Shown: positions 7,912 to 16,392, counted from the stretch's first letter. The stretch: DNA of 64,000 nucleotides from Streptomyces melanogenes (GCF_014649795.1 NZ_BMTS01000004.1:248001-312000), one strand, 5' to 3'. Program-made: numbers and translations. Notes: a model not told the origin generated them from the sequence alone.

Positions 7912-7999
7912 TCGGTGAACACAACTGTACGGCACTGTGCGCCTCCCCTTGACCAGCCGTCCCCTCCACCCCACCCCGCGAACCCGCAGGAGCCACACC

Positions 8000-8635
8000 A
8001 TGGACGCCCAGGCGCCCGTCGAACCCATCAGCCCGGCACGGTTGCAGGCACTCAGCGACGGCATCATCGCGATCGCCGCCACCTTGCTGATCCTCGAAGT
8101 GAAACCGCCGGGCGCGGAGGAGCGCGTGTGGTCCGCGCTGTGGCACGAGTGGCCGTCGCTGGCGGCCTACGCGGTCACCTTCCTGATCATCGGGATCGCC
8201 TGGGTGCACCACCACAACCTCTTCCACCAGGTACGCAGGGTGGACCGGCCACTGCTGTTCCTCAACATAGGCATGCTGGCCACGGTGTCCTTCCTCCCGC
8301 TGCCGACCGCGACGCTCGGCAACCACCTGCGCGGCGACGACGCCGGCCCCGCAGCGGTGTTCTACACCCTGTCGATGCTGCTGGCCTCACTGTGGTTCAC
8401 GCTGCTCTGGCACCACCTGTGCCGTCGGCCGGAGCTGCTGCACACCGGGGCGCGGGAGCACGCGCGCAACGCCCGCAGACACTCGCTGCTGGGCCCCGTG
8501 GGCTACGCGGTGGCCGCGCTGATCGCCCTGTTCAGCCCGGTGGGCGCACTGGCGGTCAGCGCGGCGCTGGTCGTGTACTTCATCGTGGGGCGCCGCGCCC
8601 CCGCCGCACGCACCCACCTCGCGCGCGGAGCGTGA
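8000..8635 (+). CDS. TMEM175-family potassium channel-like membrane protein (DUF1211)
   Basis: This 211-residue integral membrane protein has the family signature near its N terminus: RLQALSDGIIAIAATLLILEV, the counterpart of the R-x3-FSD-G motif that lines the pore in TMEM175 channels. About six membrane helices can be seen, with HHHN between helices 2 and 3. Bacterial members are potassium-permeable leak channels. AGGAG precedes the ATG at 8000; an upstream in-frame start would include non-coding sequence next to the tRNA. It is convergent with the fucosidase gene. Confidence 0.8.
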   Translation: MDAQAPVEPISPARLQALSDGIIAIAATLLILEVKPPGAEERVWSALWHEWPSLAAYAVTFLIIGIAWVHHHNLFHQVRRVDRPLLFLNIGMLATVSFLPLPTATLGNHLRGDDAGPAAVFYTLSMLLASLWFTLLWHHLCRRPELLHTGAREHARNARRHSLLGPVGYAVAALIALFSPVGALAVSAALVVYFIVGRRAPAARTHLARGA

Positions 8636-8710
8636 GTCGGCGGCGGAAATCCCTGAGGAAACCGCCCGGGGCGGCCGCCGGGACAACCGGCAGACCGCCC
8701 CGCGCGGGGC

Positions 8711-10567
8711 TCAGCTCGCGTACAGCTGGGTCGTCGGGACCACCTGCTGGTCCTGGCCCGGGCTGGACCACAGGAGTTTCATGTGCGCCTCGCCGGTCTG
8801 CTCCGCGTACTCGATCCTGATCGTGTGGCGTTTGCCCGCGGTGAGGCCGACGGCGGCCTTGTCGACGCGCGGGCCGTGCGGCGACCAGGAGTCGATCACC
8901 AGCCTGCCGTCGATCCAGACGCGCGCCATGTCGTCCGAGACGGTCGTGAGGGTGTACGTCTCGGAGCGGCGCGGCTCGATCGTGCCGGTCCACCGGATGC
9001 TGAACCAGTCCGCCGGGACCGCCGGGTCGGGCGAACCGGCGAACCTCCAGGCGTGGTTCACGGCGGGGTCGGTGCGGGTGACCTTCGGGGTGCCGGTGAG
9101 GTAACCGTTGTCGAAGATCTCTTCCTTGAGTCCGTGGCCGGTTCCGGCGGGGGTGGTGGGACCGGGGTTCACGGTCAGTTCGACGACCGTGGCAACGGCG
9201 TTGGTCGCGGCGCCCGACGGCCTGATGTCGAACCCGTCACCGGCCTTGGTGACCCGCACCTGCTGCCCGCTGCCCAGCACCCGCGCCGCCTTCACATCGA
9301 AGGCCGTACGCGCCTTCAGATGCAGGGCCGCGCCGCCGGACGGCCACTGGGTGACCGCCGCGTACAGCTTGTCGCCCTTGCGGCTGACCGACCCCCAGGC
9401 GGGCTCGTCGACCAGGCCGCCGTAGCGGGCGCCGTAGACGGCCTCGCCCTGCCCCGAGGTGCGCAGCCAGTCGCCCATCTGCCGCAGCCGGTCGACGGAG
9501 GGCTGCGGGATGCGGCCGCGGGCGTCGGGACCGACGTTCAGGAGGTAGTTGCCGCTGCGCGAGGTGGTGGCGAGGAGGTTGCGTACCAGCGTCGTACCGG
9601 ACTTCCAGTTCTGGTCGTAACGGGCGTACCCCCAGTGGTCGTTCAGCGTCATGCACGACTCCCACAGCTGGCCGTCGACCGGCGCGGCGGGGATCTCCTG
9701 CTCGGGGGTGCCGTAGTCGCCGTCCACGACGCGGCGCTTGCCGACCCGGTTGTTGACGACGAGGTCGGGGCTGAGGCCGTGCAGATAGGACTCCAGACGC
9801 TCGCCGTCCCGCTCGGACCACGGGTTGTGGGGGTTCTCGGTCGACCACTCGCCGTCGAACCACAGCAGATCGGGGTGGTAGCCGTCGACGAGCTCCTTGA
9901 GCTGGGCGTACATGCGCTGCTCGTACTTGGGGAAGGTCGTCGGGCTCGCGAAGTCCGGGTCGTGCCAGTCCCAGATCGAGTAATAGAACCCGAGCTTGAT
10001 GCCCGCCGCCGTGGTGGCTTGCTTGAGCTCGGCGAGGATGTCGCGGTTCTTGTCGAAGGCCGAATGGTCGCGAAGGTTCCAGGAGTTGACCTTGGTGGGC
10101 CACATCGCATAGCCCTCGTGGTGCTTGGAGGTGACGACGATGTAGCGCATCCCGGCGTCCTTGGCCGCCTTGACCACGGCCTTGGCGTCGAAGTCGGCGG
10201 GGTTGAAGGTCGCGGCCTGCTTCTCGTACGCGTCCATGGGGATGCCGCACTCCCGCTTGATCCATTCGGCGTTGCGGCAGACGCTGCCGTCGGGGCGGCG
10301 GTACTCGCCCTCCCAGTTCGAGTACGACCCGAAGTGGATGAACATCCCGAAGCGGTCCTCGCGGAACCAGTTGGTGCGGTCGGAGGTGAACGGGTCGTCG
10401 GTGGCGTAGTCCGTACCGGGGCCCGCGACCTGGGCGGGTGGGGCGACGGCGGGTGGGTCCGCCGCGCTCGCGGCAGCGGCGGGAGCCATCGAGGCTCCCA
10501 GGGCGGAGGCGAGGAACACGGCGAGCCCGGCGACTGTGCGCCCGGTGCGACTGAGTGCGGTGTGCAT
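8711..10567 (-). CDS. secreted alpha-L-fucosidase (GH29) with PA14 domain
   Basis: This 618-residue protein has a Sec signal peptide (about 1-34), a GH29 catalytic domain (about 60-400) and a PA14-type domain at the C terminus (about 480-615). Landmarks are FGMFIHFGSYS, YIVVTSKHHEGYAMW and DLLWFDGEW, whose Asp is the likely nucleophile of this retaining family. GH29 enzymes release alpha-linked fucose from glycans; PA14 modules usually bind carbohydrate. A good promoter lies upstream at 10601-10629. With the chitinase and hexosaminidase in this window it forms part of an exported glycan-degrading set. Confidence 0.9.
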   Translation of the reverse strand: MHTALSRTGRTVAGLAVFLASALGASMAPAAAASAADPPAVAPPAQVAGPGTDYATDDPFTSDRTNWFREDRFGMFIHFGSYSNWEGEYRRPDGSVCRNAEWIKRECGIPMDAYEKQAATFNPADFDAKAVVKAAKDAGMRYIVVTSKHHEGYAMWPTKVNSWNLRDHSAFDKNRDILAELKQATTAAGIKLGFYYSIWDWHDPDFASPTTFPKYEQRMYAQLKELVDGYHPDLLWFDGEWSTENPHNPWSERDGERLESYLHGLSPDLVVNNRVGKRRVVDGDYGTPEQEIPAAPVDGQLWESCMTLNDHWGYARYDQNWKSGTTLVRNLLATTSRSGNYLLNVGPDARGRIPQPSVDRLRQMGDWLRTSGQGEAVYGARYGGLVDEPAWGSVSRKGDKLYAAVTQWPSGGAALHLKARTAFDVKAARVLGSGQQVRVTKAGDGFDIRPSGAATNAVATVVELTVNPGPTTPAGTGHGLKEEIFDNGYLTGTPKVTRTDPAVNHAWRFAGSPDPAVPADWFSIRWTGTIEPRRSETYTLTTVSDDMARVWIDGRLVIDSWSPHGPRVDKAAVGLTAGKRHTIRIEYAEQTGEAHMKLLWSSPGQDQQVVPTTQLYAS

Positions 10568-10600
10568 GGGGCGACTCCCTGGTGTGAGGGTTCGCCCGGG

Positions 10601-10629
10601 AACGTAGGGACGAATACATCGGATGTCAA
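10601..10629 (-). promoter_or_regulatory. promoter of the fucosidase gene
   Basis: On the minus strand TTGACA (10629-10624), 17 bases and TACGTT (10606-10601) match a vegetative (HrdB-type) promoter. The -10 ends 33 bases before the ATG at 10567. The -35 is followed by T, as in the chitinase and GH20 promoters. Confidence 0.6.
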
Positions 10630-10725
10630 TGCGCCCAGCACTCTTGATTCGCGGGGGAGTTGGTCCACTCCACGCGTAATCGACGGCAAGTGGTCCGATG
10701 ACTACGGGTTTGATTGACTGAGAGC

Positions 10726-11328
10726 ATGAGCGATCTCTTCGTCAAGATCTGCGGTCTGCGGACCGAGCGCGCTGTGGACGCGGCCGTCGAGGCCGGGGCC
10801 GACGCGGTGGGCTTCGTCTTCGCGGCCAGCCCGCGCACGGTGGACGCCGAAACGGCCCGACGGCTGGCCCTGCGGGTGCCGGAGCACGTCCTCACGGTCG
10901 GTGTGTTCCGGGGCCAGCCGGTGGACGAGGTCCGGCGTCTTACGGAGGAGAGCGGCATCCGCGCCGTGCAGCTCCACGGCGACGAGGGGCCGGAGTACTA
11001 CACGGCCCTGCGCGCGCCGGGCCGCACCCTGATCCGGGCCACCGCCGCCACCGAGGTCCCGGTCCGCCGCGGCGAGCTGGACGAGGACATGCTGCTGCTG
11101 GACGCCCCCGACCCGGGCTCGGGCAAGCCGTGGAACTGGGCCTCGCCCGGCTTCACCGCCCCCGAGGGCCGCTGGCTGCTGGCGGGCGGACTGCACCCGG
11201 ACAACGTCCGCCGGGCCGTCGAGGCCACCGGCGCGTGGGGCGTGGACGTCTCCAGCGGTGTGGAGAGCGAACGCGGGGTGAAGTCGGAGCAGCTGATCCG
11301 GGCCTTCGTGGCGGCGGCGCGGAAGTAG
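10726..11328 (+). CDS. trpF: phosphoribosylanthranilate isomerase
   Basis: This 200-residue TIM-barrel protein has the diagnostic TrpF motifs: FVKICGLR at the N terminus, GFVFAASPRTV, VQLHGDE, LLAGGLHPDNV and WGVDVSSGVES. It catalyses the Amadori rearrangement of phosphoribosylanthranilate in tryptophan synthesis. The gene stands alone, with no other trp gene in the window. Streptomycetes normally rely on the bifunctional PriA for this step and for HisA, so a dedicated TrpF is unusual. The ATG at 10726 gives the standard KICGLR spacing but has only a weak ribosome-binding site; a TTG 12 bases upstream is possible. Confidence 0.85.
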   Translation: MSDLFVKICGLRTERAVDAAVEAGADAVGFVFAASPRTVDAETARRLALRVPEHVLTVGVFRGQPVDEVRRLTEESGIRAVQLHGDEGPEYYTALRAPGRTLIRATAATEVPVRRGELDEDMLLLDAPDPGSGKPWNWASPGFTAPEGRWLLAGGLHPDNVRRAVEATGAWGVDVSSGVESERGVKSEQLIRAFVAAARK

Positions 11329-11350
11329 GCGGCCTCAGCGGTAGGCGGCC

Positions 11351-11659
11351 CTATTGGATGATCCCCTTGAGGGGATCACCGAAGGGGAGCGCGTCGAGTA
11401 CCCAGACGTCGGCGGGGGCGCTCATCAGTCCCGCCACCTTCGCACGGGTCCGCGCGAAGGTGGGTCCGGCGGAGTGGACCGCGAGGTCCTCGTCGGTGGT
11501 CCAGCGTTCGACGACGAAGATCGACGTCTGGTCGGTGTGCAGGGCGAACAGCTCGCACCCCGGCTCCTGGTGGACCAGGGGGACGGCCTCAGCGTAGACG
11601 TCCAACACCTCTTGCAGACGACCGGGTTCGGGGTGGACACGCGCGATGACTACGGGCAT
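11351..11659 (-). CDS. antibiotic biosynthesis monooxygenase (ABM) / YgiN-type quinol monooxygenase
   Basis: This 102-residue protein fits the single-domain ABM fold: VVIARVHPEPGRLQEVL at the N terminus, a central HQEPGCELFALHTD, and FVVERWTTDEDLAVHS. Members are small dimeric ferredoxin-like proteins that oxidise quinols or polyketides without cofactors; YgiN reduces quinone stress. The start at 11659 is where homology begins; its ribosome-binding site is weak. It stands alone between trpF and a small plus-strand gene. The reaction is not determinable. Confidence 0.75.
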   Translation of the reverse strand: MPVVIARVHPEPGRLQEVLDVYAEAVPLVHQEPGCELFALHTDQTSIFVVERWTTDEDLAVHSAGPTFARTRAKVAGLMSAPADVWVLDALPFGDPLKGIIQ

Positions 11660-11859
11660 GGGGCCGACCTTATCGCGGTGTTCCTGGACTGGCCGGGGCC
11701 CGGTGGTCCGGGAGCCCGCCGCGCGGGGCCGGACTGCCCGGCCCGCTCCGCTGTGGCCCTGAACCAGGCCCCGGCGGCACCTCACGACCCCGCCCGGATG
11801 CGAAGAGGCGGGGGAAGGGGTGATCCTGGGGTGCGGGGGCTGTTCTAGGAGGACAAGAC

Positions 11860-12063
11860 ATGTCCGTGATGGACAAGCTCAAGCAAATGCTCAAGGGGCA
11901 CGAGGACCAGGCGGGCCAGGGTATCGACCGCGCCGGTGACTTCGTCGACGAGAAGACCCAGGGCAAGTACAGCAGCCAGGTCGACACGGCCCAGGAGAAG
12001 CTCAAGGAGCAGTTGGGATCGGACCGCACCCAGGAGCAGCGCGGGGAAGGCCCGCCCATGTGA
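11860..12063 (+). CDS. small MT0933/Rv0909-like protein (annotated antitoxin family)
   Basis: This 67-residue, highly charged protein (MSVMDKLKQMLKGHEDQAG..., VDEKTQGKYSSQVD) matches the MT0933-type family, annotated as the antitoxin of a mycobacterial toxin-antitoxin pair. An AGGAGG lies at an ideal distance before the ATG. No toxin gene is adjacent: the next gene is convergent and unrelated. In streptomycetes such proteins are commonly solitary, so a stress-related role is as likely as true antitoxin function. A strong hairpin follows at 12085-12108. Confidence 0.75.
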   Translation: MSVMDKLKQMLKGHEDQAGQGIDRAGDFVDEKTQGKYSSQVDTAQEKLKEQLGSDRTQEQRGEGPPM

Positions 12064-12084
12064 ACCACTTAGGCGTACGGGCGC

Positions 12085-12108
12085 CGGCCCCGGCACTTGC
12101 CGGGGCCG
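12085..12108. terminator. GC hairpin after the MT0933-like gene
   Basis: CGGCCCCGGC pairs with GCCGGGGCCG around an ACTT loop, starting 22 bases after the stop of the plus-strand gene and ending just before the stop of the convergent minus-strand gene. Likely shared. Confidence 0.75.
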
Positions 12109-12120
12109 ACGGCCCGTTGC

Positions 12121-12666
12121 TCAAGCGCCCGCCGCGGCCTCCCGGCATACGGGGCAGCGGTCCTTCGCGTCCCACGTGGCCCATCCGAAGGCCGCGGGCG
12201 TGAGGGACTGGCCTTCCAACTCCGCGCGCACGGCGACCCGGTAGGCCCACACCGCCGCGATGTAGGGGTGGTACGCCTCGTGGAAGGCGGCCGACTCCGC
12301 CCCGGCGCCGGTCGCCACCGCCCTGCGCAGCGCGCGCAGTTGCTCGAACATGCCCTGCCCGGCACCGGCGACGCCCGCGCTGGCCTCGATGAACAACCGC
12401 TCGCGCACCTCCTGGATGCCGCCCTCACGCAGCGCCGCCCGGGTGGCCGCCTCCAGGTCGGACTCCTCACCGGGGCTTTGCGCGAGGTGACGCAACCGCG
12501 TGAAGCACGCCTCGGCGGCGGTGATGAACTCCAGATACACCGCCCGCCGCCGCGCCCCGCCCCCGCGCTGGTCCTCCCGACGATGACGCAGGTAGTCGGC
12601 CAGCACGGTCCCGGAAATCGCGATCGAGCCACCGCTGAAGGTCGCGACGAGCGTGCCCCAGTCCAC
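12121..12666 (-). CDS. hypothetical protein with N-terminal membrane segment
   Basis: This 181-residue protein starts at GTG 12666 behind a GGGGG-rich Shine-Dalgarno. Residues 5-24 (TLVATFSGGSIAISGTVLAD) form one membrane segment, followed by a basic patch (YLRHRREDQR) and a largely helical Ala/Arg-rich cytoplasmic part. It ends with CPVCR, a single CxxC pair that might bind metal or be redox-active. I do not recognise a named family. It lies between the MT0933-like gene and gcvH with no sign of coupling. Codon bias supports a real gene. Confidence 0.65.
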   Translation of the reverse strand: MDWGTLVATFSGGSIAISGTVLADYLRHRREDQRGGGARRRAVYLEFITAAEACFTRLRHLAQSPGEESDLEAATRAALREGGIQEVRERLFIEASAGVAGAGQGMFEQLRALRRAVATGAGAESAAFHEAYHPYIAAVWAYRVAVRAELEGQSLTPAAFGWATWDAKDRCPVCREAAAGA

Positions 12667-12715
12667 CTTTGCGTTCCCCCAGAGTTCATGCCGTCGGATG
12701 CGGAACCTACGCGGC

Positions 12716-13099
12716 TCAGCCCCCGATGGCCGCCTGATACTGCTCCGCCGTCAGCAGCTCGTCCGTCGGCTCGCCCTGGGCCGGGGTGAGTTTGAAGAGC
12801 CAGATGCCGTACGGGTCCGTGTTGACCGACTGCGGGGTGGCGACGGCGTCCGCGTTGGTGGCGACGATCTCGCCCGCCAACGGGGCGTAGATGTCGTTCG
12901 CCGCCTTCACCGATTCGACCGTGCCCACGGCCTCCTTACGGGAGACGGTCTTTCCGGCGTCGGGGAGTTCCAGGAACTCGATGTCTCCCAGGGCCTGTCG
13001 TGCGTAGTCGGTGAGGCCCACCGCGAGCACGCCGTCGCCCTCGTCTCGGACCCACTGGTGGAACAGGGTGTAGCGCAGGTCGGTGGGGATGTTCGACAT
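12716..13099 (-). CDS. gcvH: glycine cleavage system H protein, orphan copy
   Basis: This 127-residue protein has the lipoyl-domain features of GcvH: GVLAVGLTDYARQALGDIEFLELPDAG, then ESVKAANDIYAPLAGEIV with the lipoylated Lys in ESVKA, and the closing GIWLFKL. H protein carries the aminomethyl intermediate between P, T and L proteins. No gcvT, gcvP, glyA or lipoyl genes are nearby, so this may be a second, divergent copy. The ATG at 13099 has GGAG eight bases upstream. Possible alternatives are a lipoate-relay role as described for GcvH-like proteins. Confidence 0.85.
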   Translation of the reverse strand: MSNIPTDLRYTLFHQWVRDEGDGVLAVGLTDYARQALGDIEFLELPDAGKTVSRKEAVGTVESVKAANDIYAPLAGEIVATNADAVATPQSVNTDPYGIWLFKLTPAQGEPTDELLTAEQYQAAIGG

Positions 13100-13232
13100 G
13101 CTCGGGCTCCATTCGGCACACGCGGCACACGTACGTACCGTCCACGGCGGACGATCACGAGGAAATCTTCCCTGTGCGGCGGCCGGTTGGAGATGGTTTT
13201 TGGACAGCGGGAAGGTGTGAGGAAGCACACCG

Positions 13233-14000
13233 TCACAGGTTGCGGGCGATGGTGCTGATGACCTCGTCCAGGGCGATCTCCTTGAGCCCGGTGCCCGCCA
13301 CCGAGGGCACGAACAGGGTCTTGTCCCAGGTCTCCGCGATGTCGCGCCACGGTTGCTGCTCCGGCGCGAAGATCAGCAGTCGCTTGGCGGACTGGTCCAT
13401 CAGGGCGCCGTCCAGGCCCTCGCGGCCCCATTGGTCGTGGAGTTCGTCGAGGGTGCGTGGGTAGACGTCGTAGTCCGAGGGGGAGGCGGATGTCGCGGCC
13501 TTGCGGCGCGATGACCACCACGGCGGCCGGTCCGAGGGGGACTTGGCGGCGCGTCGGCGAGGAGTGTGTTTGCCCAGGGGGTGGGCCGGTGCGTCGGTGA
13601 ACAGGACGACGATGTGCCGTCGGTCGTCGGTCTCCGCCGACCACGGTGAGCGGACCGCCAGGGCGAGTGCCTCCAGGCCCGACTCGGGGACGTCGCCCCC
13701 GCCGGTCGCCCTCAGTCCCGCGATGAACTCCGCGAACTCCGCGTCCTGTTCGGGCAGGTCCAGGAACGCCGTGCGTTCGATCGCGTGGTTGCGGTCCGCC
13801 CCGAAGTCGCGGAAGGCGATCACCCGTAACCGCATGCGGCCGACGGCCATCCCGCGCCGGGCCATCACGGTCTTCAGCCGCCCGTGGAAGGACAGCGCTC
13901 CTTCCTTCACCTGGTTCAGCACCGGGGCCATACTGCCCGTCACGTCGACGCAGAGCACGATGTCCACGGCCCAGCCGTCTGTCACCGGAGCGTCCGGCAT
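13233..14000 (-). CDS. von Willebrand factor type A domain protein
   Basis: This 255-residue protein contains one VWA domain beginning near residue 10: VDIVLCVDVTGSMAPVLNQVKEG holds the MIDAS DxTGS motif, TGGGDVPESGLEALALAV supplies the second metal-binding loop, and HIVVLFTDAPAH the third. No signal peptide or membrane segment is visible, so it is probably cytoplasmic. VWA proteins bind divalent metal and mediate protein contacts, often with AAA ATPases or tellurium-resistance proteins, but none is adjacent. The ATG at 14000 is chosen because the frame upstream is Pro/Gly-rich low-complexity sequence. Confidence 0.8.
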   Translation of the reverse strand: MPDAPVTDGWAVDIVLCVDVTGSMAPVLNQVKEGALSFHGRLKTVMARRGMAVGRMRLRVIAFRDFGADRNHAIERTAFLDLPEQDAEFAEFIAGLRATGGGDVPESGLEALALAVRSPWSAETDDRRHIVVLFTDAPAHPLGKHTPRRRAAKSPSDRPPWWSSRRKAATSASPSDYDVYPRTLDELHDQWGREGLDGALMDQSAKRLLIFAPEQQPWRDIAETWDKTLFVPSVAGTGLKEIALDEVISTIARNL

Positions 14001-14104
14001 CGCCCCACCCCCGCCGCCGAGTCGCCCGCGCCGCTGTGCGCGGACATCAGGTTCAAAGGGTGTGGGAGGAGGCGGTGGTTTGGGAAGGGTGTGTGCCGGA
14101 ACAG

Positions 14105-14145
14105 GGTGGTGTCCGGCACGGAGCCGCTCCGTACCGGACACCACC
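14105..14145 (-). terminator. long hairpin after the chitinase gene
   Basis: A 12-bp stem (GGTGGTGTCCGG with CCGGACACCACC), one C-A mismatch, then a further 6 bp (ACGGAG with CTCCGT) close a CCG loop. It starts 19 bases beyond the chitinase stop at 14164. Confidence 0.85.
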
Positions 14146-14163
14146 TCATCGTGCGCGCTGGGC

Positions 14164-15687
14164 TCAGCAGGCTCCCAGGTCCTGCCAGACACCCCACTGA
14201 CCGGTGGTGCCGGGCTCCTCGCCCTGCGTCCACCACTTGGCCTTCCAGTTGTGGCCCTTGTGCGACACCTGCGTCCCGCCGGTGTAGACGGAGGTGGCGT
14301 TCCACGGGGTGGCCGTGCACTGGTGGCCGCTGCCGCCGGTGATGGTCAGGGTGTACGTGGCCGAGTGGTCGGCGGAGGCGTTGGAGCCGGTCACCGTGAG
14401 GGTGTACGTGCCCGAGACGGCCGCCGACGTCGTCGACACCGTCAGGGTGGACGAGCCGCCCGCCGTCACCGAGGTGGGGCTGAGCGAGGCGGTGACACCG
14501 GCCGGGGCGCCGCTGACGGTGAGGTTGACGGACTGCGCCTGACCTGCGGTGACCGCCGTCTTGACCGTGGTGGTGGCCGAACTTCCCGCCGCCACCGAGC
14601 CGCTGTCGGGCGAGGCCGCCACCGAGAAGTCATTGGCGGGAGCGGTGGTACCGGAGGTGAACGGCTCGAAGATGTGGCTGAAGTCCCAGGTGTTCTGCTG
14701 GATGCCGGAGCAGTTGTCCGCGGCCGCACCGCCGGGGCAACTGCCGTTGTCGCGCTGGAGCGCCCAGAACGACAGGGTGTTGATGCCCTTGGAGACGGCC
14801 CAGTTGTACACCTGGGTGGCGTTGGCCAGCGTGAACGTCTCGGCGGGCCCGAAGTCGTCGACGCCCGGCATCTCGGTGACCCCGATCATGCCCCACAGCT
14901 GGGCCGAGGTCTTGCCGGGGTAGAGCTGGGCGAGCTGGTTGTACAGCCCCTGGGCCGCCGTCTGGGTGTCGTTGGCCATGTTGTGGCTGGCGTTGTCGTA
15001 GTAGTCGAACGTCATGATGTTGGCGACGTCGACGCGCGCCCCGTTGCTCACCGCGTTGCGGAGCACGGCGAGGCCGCTGGCGGCGAGACCCGAGGTGGTG
15101 GTGGGCAGGGTGTACGAGATCTCGACCTTGCGGCCGTTGGCCGCCGCCCAGTCCTGGACCTGCTTGATCGCCTTGTTGCGCCGGTCGATTCCGGCGCTGT
15201 TGTCCAGCGAGTCGACCTCGATGTCCATGTCGAGCCGGGACAGGTCGTAGGTCGTGATGACCTTCTCGTACGCGGCGGCGATCTGGCCGACGTCCGTGCA
15301 ACTGTCGGCGATCTCGGTGCCGGTGGTGTCGGCGGTGTAGCCACCGAAGGACGGGATGACGTCCCCGCCGCGCGACTGGATGGTCTTGATGTCGCTGCCG
15401 AAGGTGGAGGCGGCGATCGGCATCCCGCTGTCGCCGTTCCAGTACGGCGTGCAGGAGCCCTTGGACGCCGTCTGGATGAACGCCATGGTCAGGTGCTTCG
15501 CGCCGGACTGGGCGGCCAGCGCGGCGGGGCTCTCGCCGGTCCAGGCCTCGAAGTAGGGGGCGAAGACATGGGCCGGCAGAGGGGTCGCGGCCTGGGCGGA
15601 GCCGCCGCCGAGCACGGCGAGGCCCGCCGTGGCCACGGCGGTGACGGTCGCGGTCAGGACCGCGCGGAGGGTACGCATGCGTCTCAT
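14164..15687 (-). CDS. secreted chitinase (GH18) with fibronectin-like linker and C-terminal chitin-binding module
   Basis: This 507-residue protein has a Sec signal (about 1-34, ending SAQA), a GH18 catalytic domain (about 38-345) with the catalytic LDMDIE (Asp153, Asp155, Glu157), an Ig/Fn-like segment rich in Thr, Ser and Val (about 350-445), and a CBM5/12-type chitin-binding domain at the end (WNATSVYTGGTQVSHKGHNW, then KWWTQGEEPG). GH18 enzymes cleave chitin with retention through substrate-assisted catalysis. ATG 15687 is used; an in-frame ATG three codons later is possible. Upstream 12-bp direct repeats and a TTGACA at 15774-15807 mark it as a chitin-inducible gene. Confidence 0.92.
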   Translation of the reverse strand: MRRMRTLRAVLTATVTAVATAGLAVLGGGSAQAATPLPAHVFAPYFEAWTGESPAALAAQSGAKHLTMAFIQTASKGSCTPYWNGDSGMPIAASTFGSDIKTIQSRGGDVIPSFGGYTADTTGTEIADSCTDVGQIAAAYEKVITTYDLSRLDMDIEVDSLDNSAGIDRRNKAIKQVQDWAAANGRKVEISYTLPTTTSGLAASGLAVLRNAVSNGARVDVANIMTFDYYDNASHNMANDTQTAAQGLYNQLAQLYPGKTSAQLWGMIGVTEMPGVDDFGPAETFTLANATQVYNWAVSKGINTLSFWALQRDNGSCPGGAAADNCSGIQQNTWDFSHIFEPFTSGTTAPANDFSVAASPDSGSVAAGSSATTTVKTAVTAGQAQSVNLTVSGAPAGVTASLSPTSVTAGGSSTLTVSTTSAAVSGTYTLTVTGSNASADHSATYTLTITGGSGHQCTATPWNATSVYTGGTQVSHKGHNWKAKWWTQGEEPGTTGQWGVWQDLGAC

Positions 15688-15773
15688 GTCCGTCCAAGGT
15701 GTGAGGGGTGCGTCCGCCAATTCCCGTGGGACACAGCGGTGTTGGGTATGGGATATCTCCGTGATCAGAGACA

Positions 15774-15807
15774 TGTCAATGGACTGGACCAAAACAGGAC
15801 TAGACCA
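15774..15807 (-). promoter_or_regulatory. chitinase promoter with paired direct repeats (chitin/DasR-type boxes)
   Basis: Reading the minus strand, TGGTCTAGTCCT (15807-15796) and TGGTCCAGTCCA (15791-15780) are 12-bp direct repeats, followed immediately by TTGACA (15779-15774). A -10-like TATCCC follows 18 bases on (15755-15750). Such paired repeats at the promoter are the known signature of streptomycete chitinase genes and resemble the sites recognised by the N-acetylglucosamine regulator DasR. Expected behaviour: chitin induction, glucose repression. The rest of the 323-bp gap to the cupin gene shows no gene. Confidence 0.8.
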
Positions 15808-16010
15808 ATTTCGGGCAAGGGTGGCTACGGCGTCGGTCACCGGGGATGCGGCGCACTGGACCACTCGCCGGGGAATTCCGCGGGGCGGGGAGGCGGGCAC
15901 CCGGGACTCCGTCACCCGTACGGCCCATGCCGTTCGCAGCCCCCCGGCGCCGTGGGTATGTTCGGACCGTCGCTCGTTCACCGCCACCCGCCGCCCAAGG
16001 AGAAGCGCAC

Positions 16011-16373
16011 ATGGCCGGTCTCGTACGGAAGAGTTTCGATGCGCCGGAGGAGGTCCGTCCGTTCGAGGACGGCAAGGGGCGCCTGGAGCTGGTCAACGTG
16101 GGCGGGGGACAGGTGGGCCGGGCGACGTTCGAGCCGGGCTGGAAGTGGTCCGAACACGTCAAGCCGATCGCCCAGACCGACAGTTGCCTGGTCGCCCACG
16201 CGGGCTATGTCGTCTCCGGCCGGATGAAGGTCGTCATGAACGACGGCCAGGAAGAGGACTTCGGCCCCGGCGACTACATGAACATCGCGCCCGGTCACGA
16301 CGCCTGGGTCCTCGGCGGCGACCCGTGCGTCGTCGTCGACTGGATGGGATTCGCGGACTACGCGAAGAGGTAG
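16011..16373 (+). CDS. cupin-domain protein
   Basis: This 120-residue protein has a single conserved beta-barrel cupin: FEPGWKWSEHVKPIAQTDSC, HAGYVVSGRMKVVMNDG, and DFGPGDYMNIAPGHDAWVLG. Two of the usual metal ligands (a His in WSEHVKP and a Glu or His downstream) can be seen but the set looks incomplete. AAGGAG precedes the ATG at the right spacing. It is a stand-alone gene ended by a strong hairpin. Function is unknown; small cupins range from isomerases to binding proteins. Confidence 0.75.
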   Translation: MAGLVRKSFDAPEEVRPFEDGKGRLELVNVGGGQVGRATFEPGWKWSEHVKPIAQTDSCLVAHAGYVVSGRMKVVMNDGQEEDFGPGDYMNIAPGHDAWVLGGDPCVVVDWMGFADYAKR

Positions 16374-16392
16374 CCGCGCCCCGCACCCGCAT

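Noticed and set aside
11860..12063. A toxin-antitoxin module
   Set aside because: The MT0933-like gene has no toxin gene beside it; the downstream gene is convergent and unrelated.
15954..15959. GGGTAT before the cupin gene
   Set aside because: No GnnT at the proper distance.
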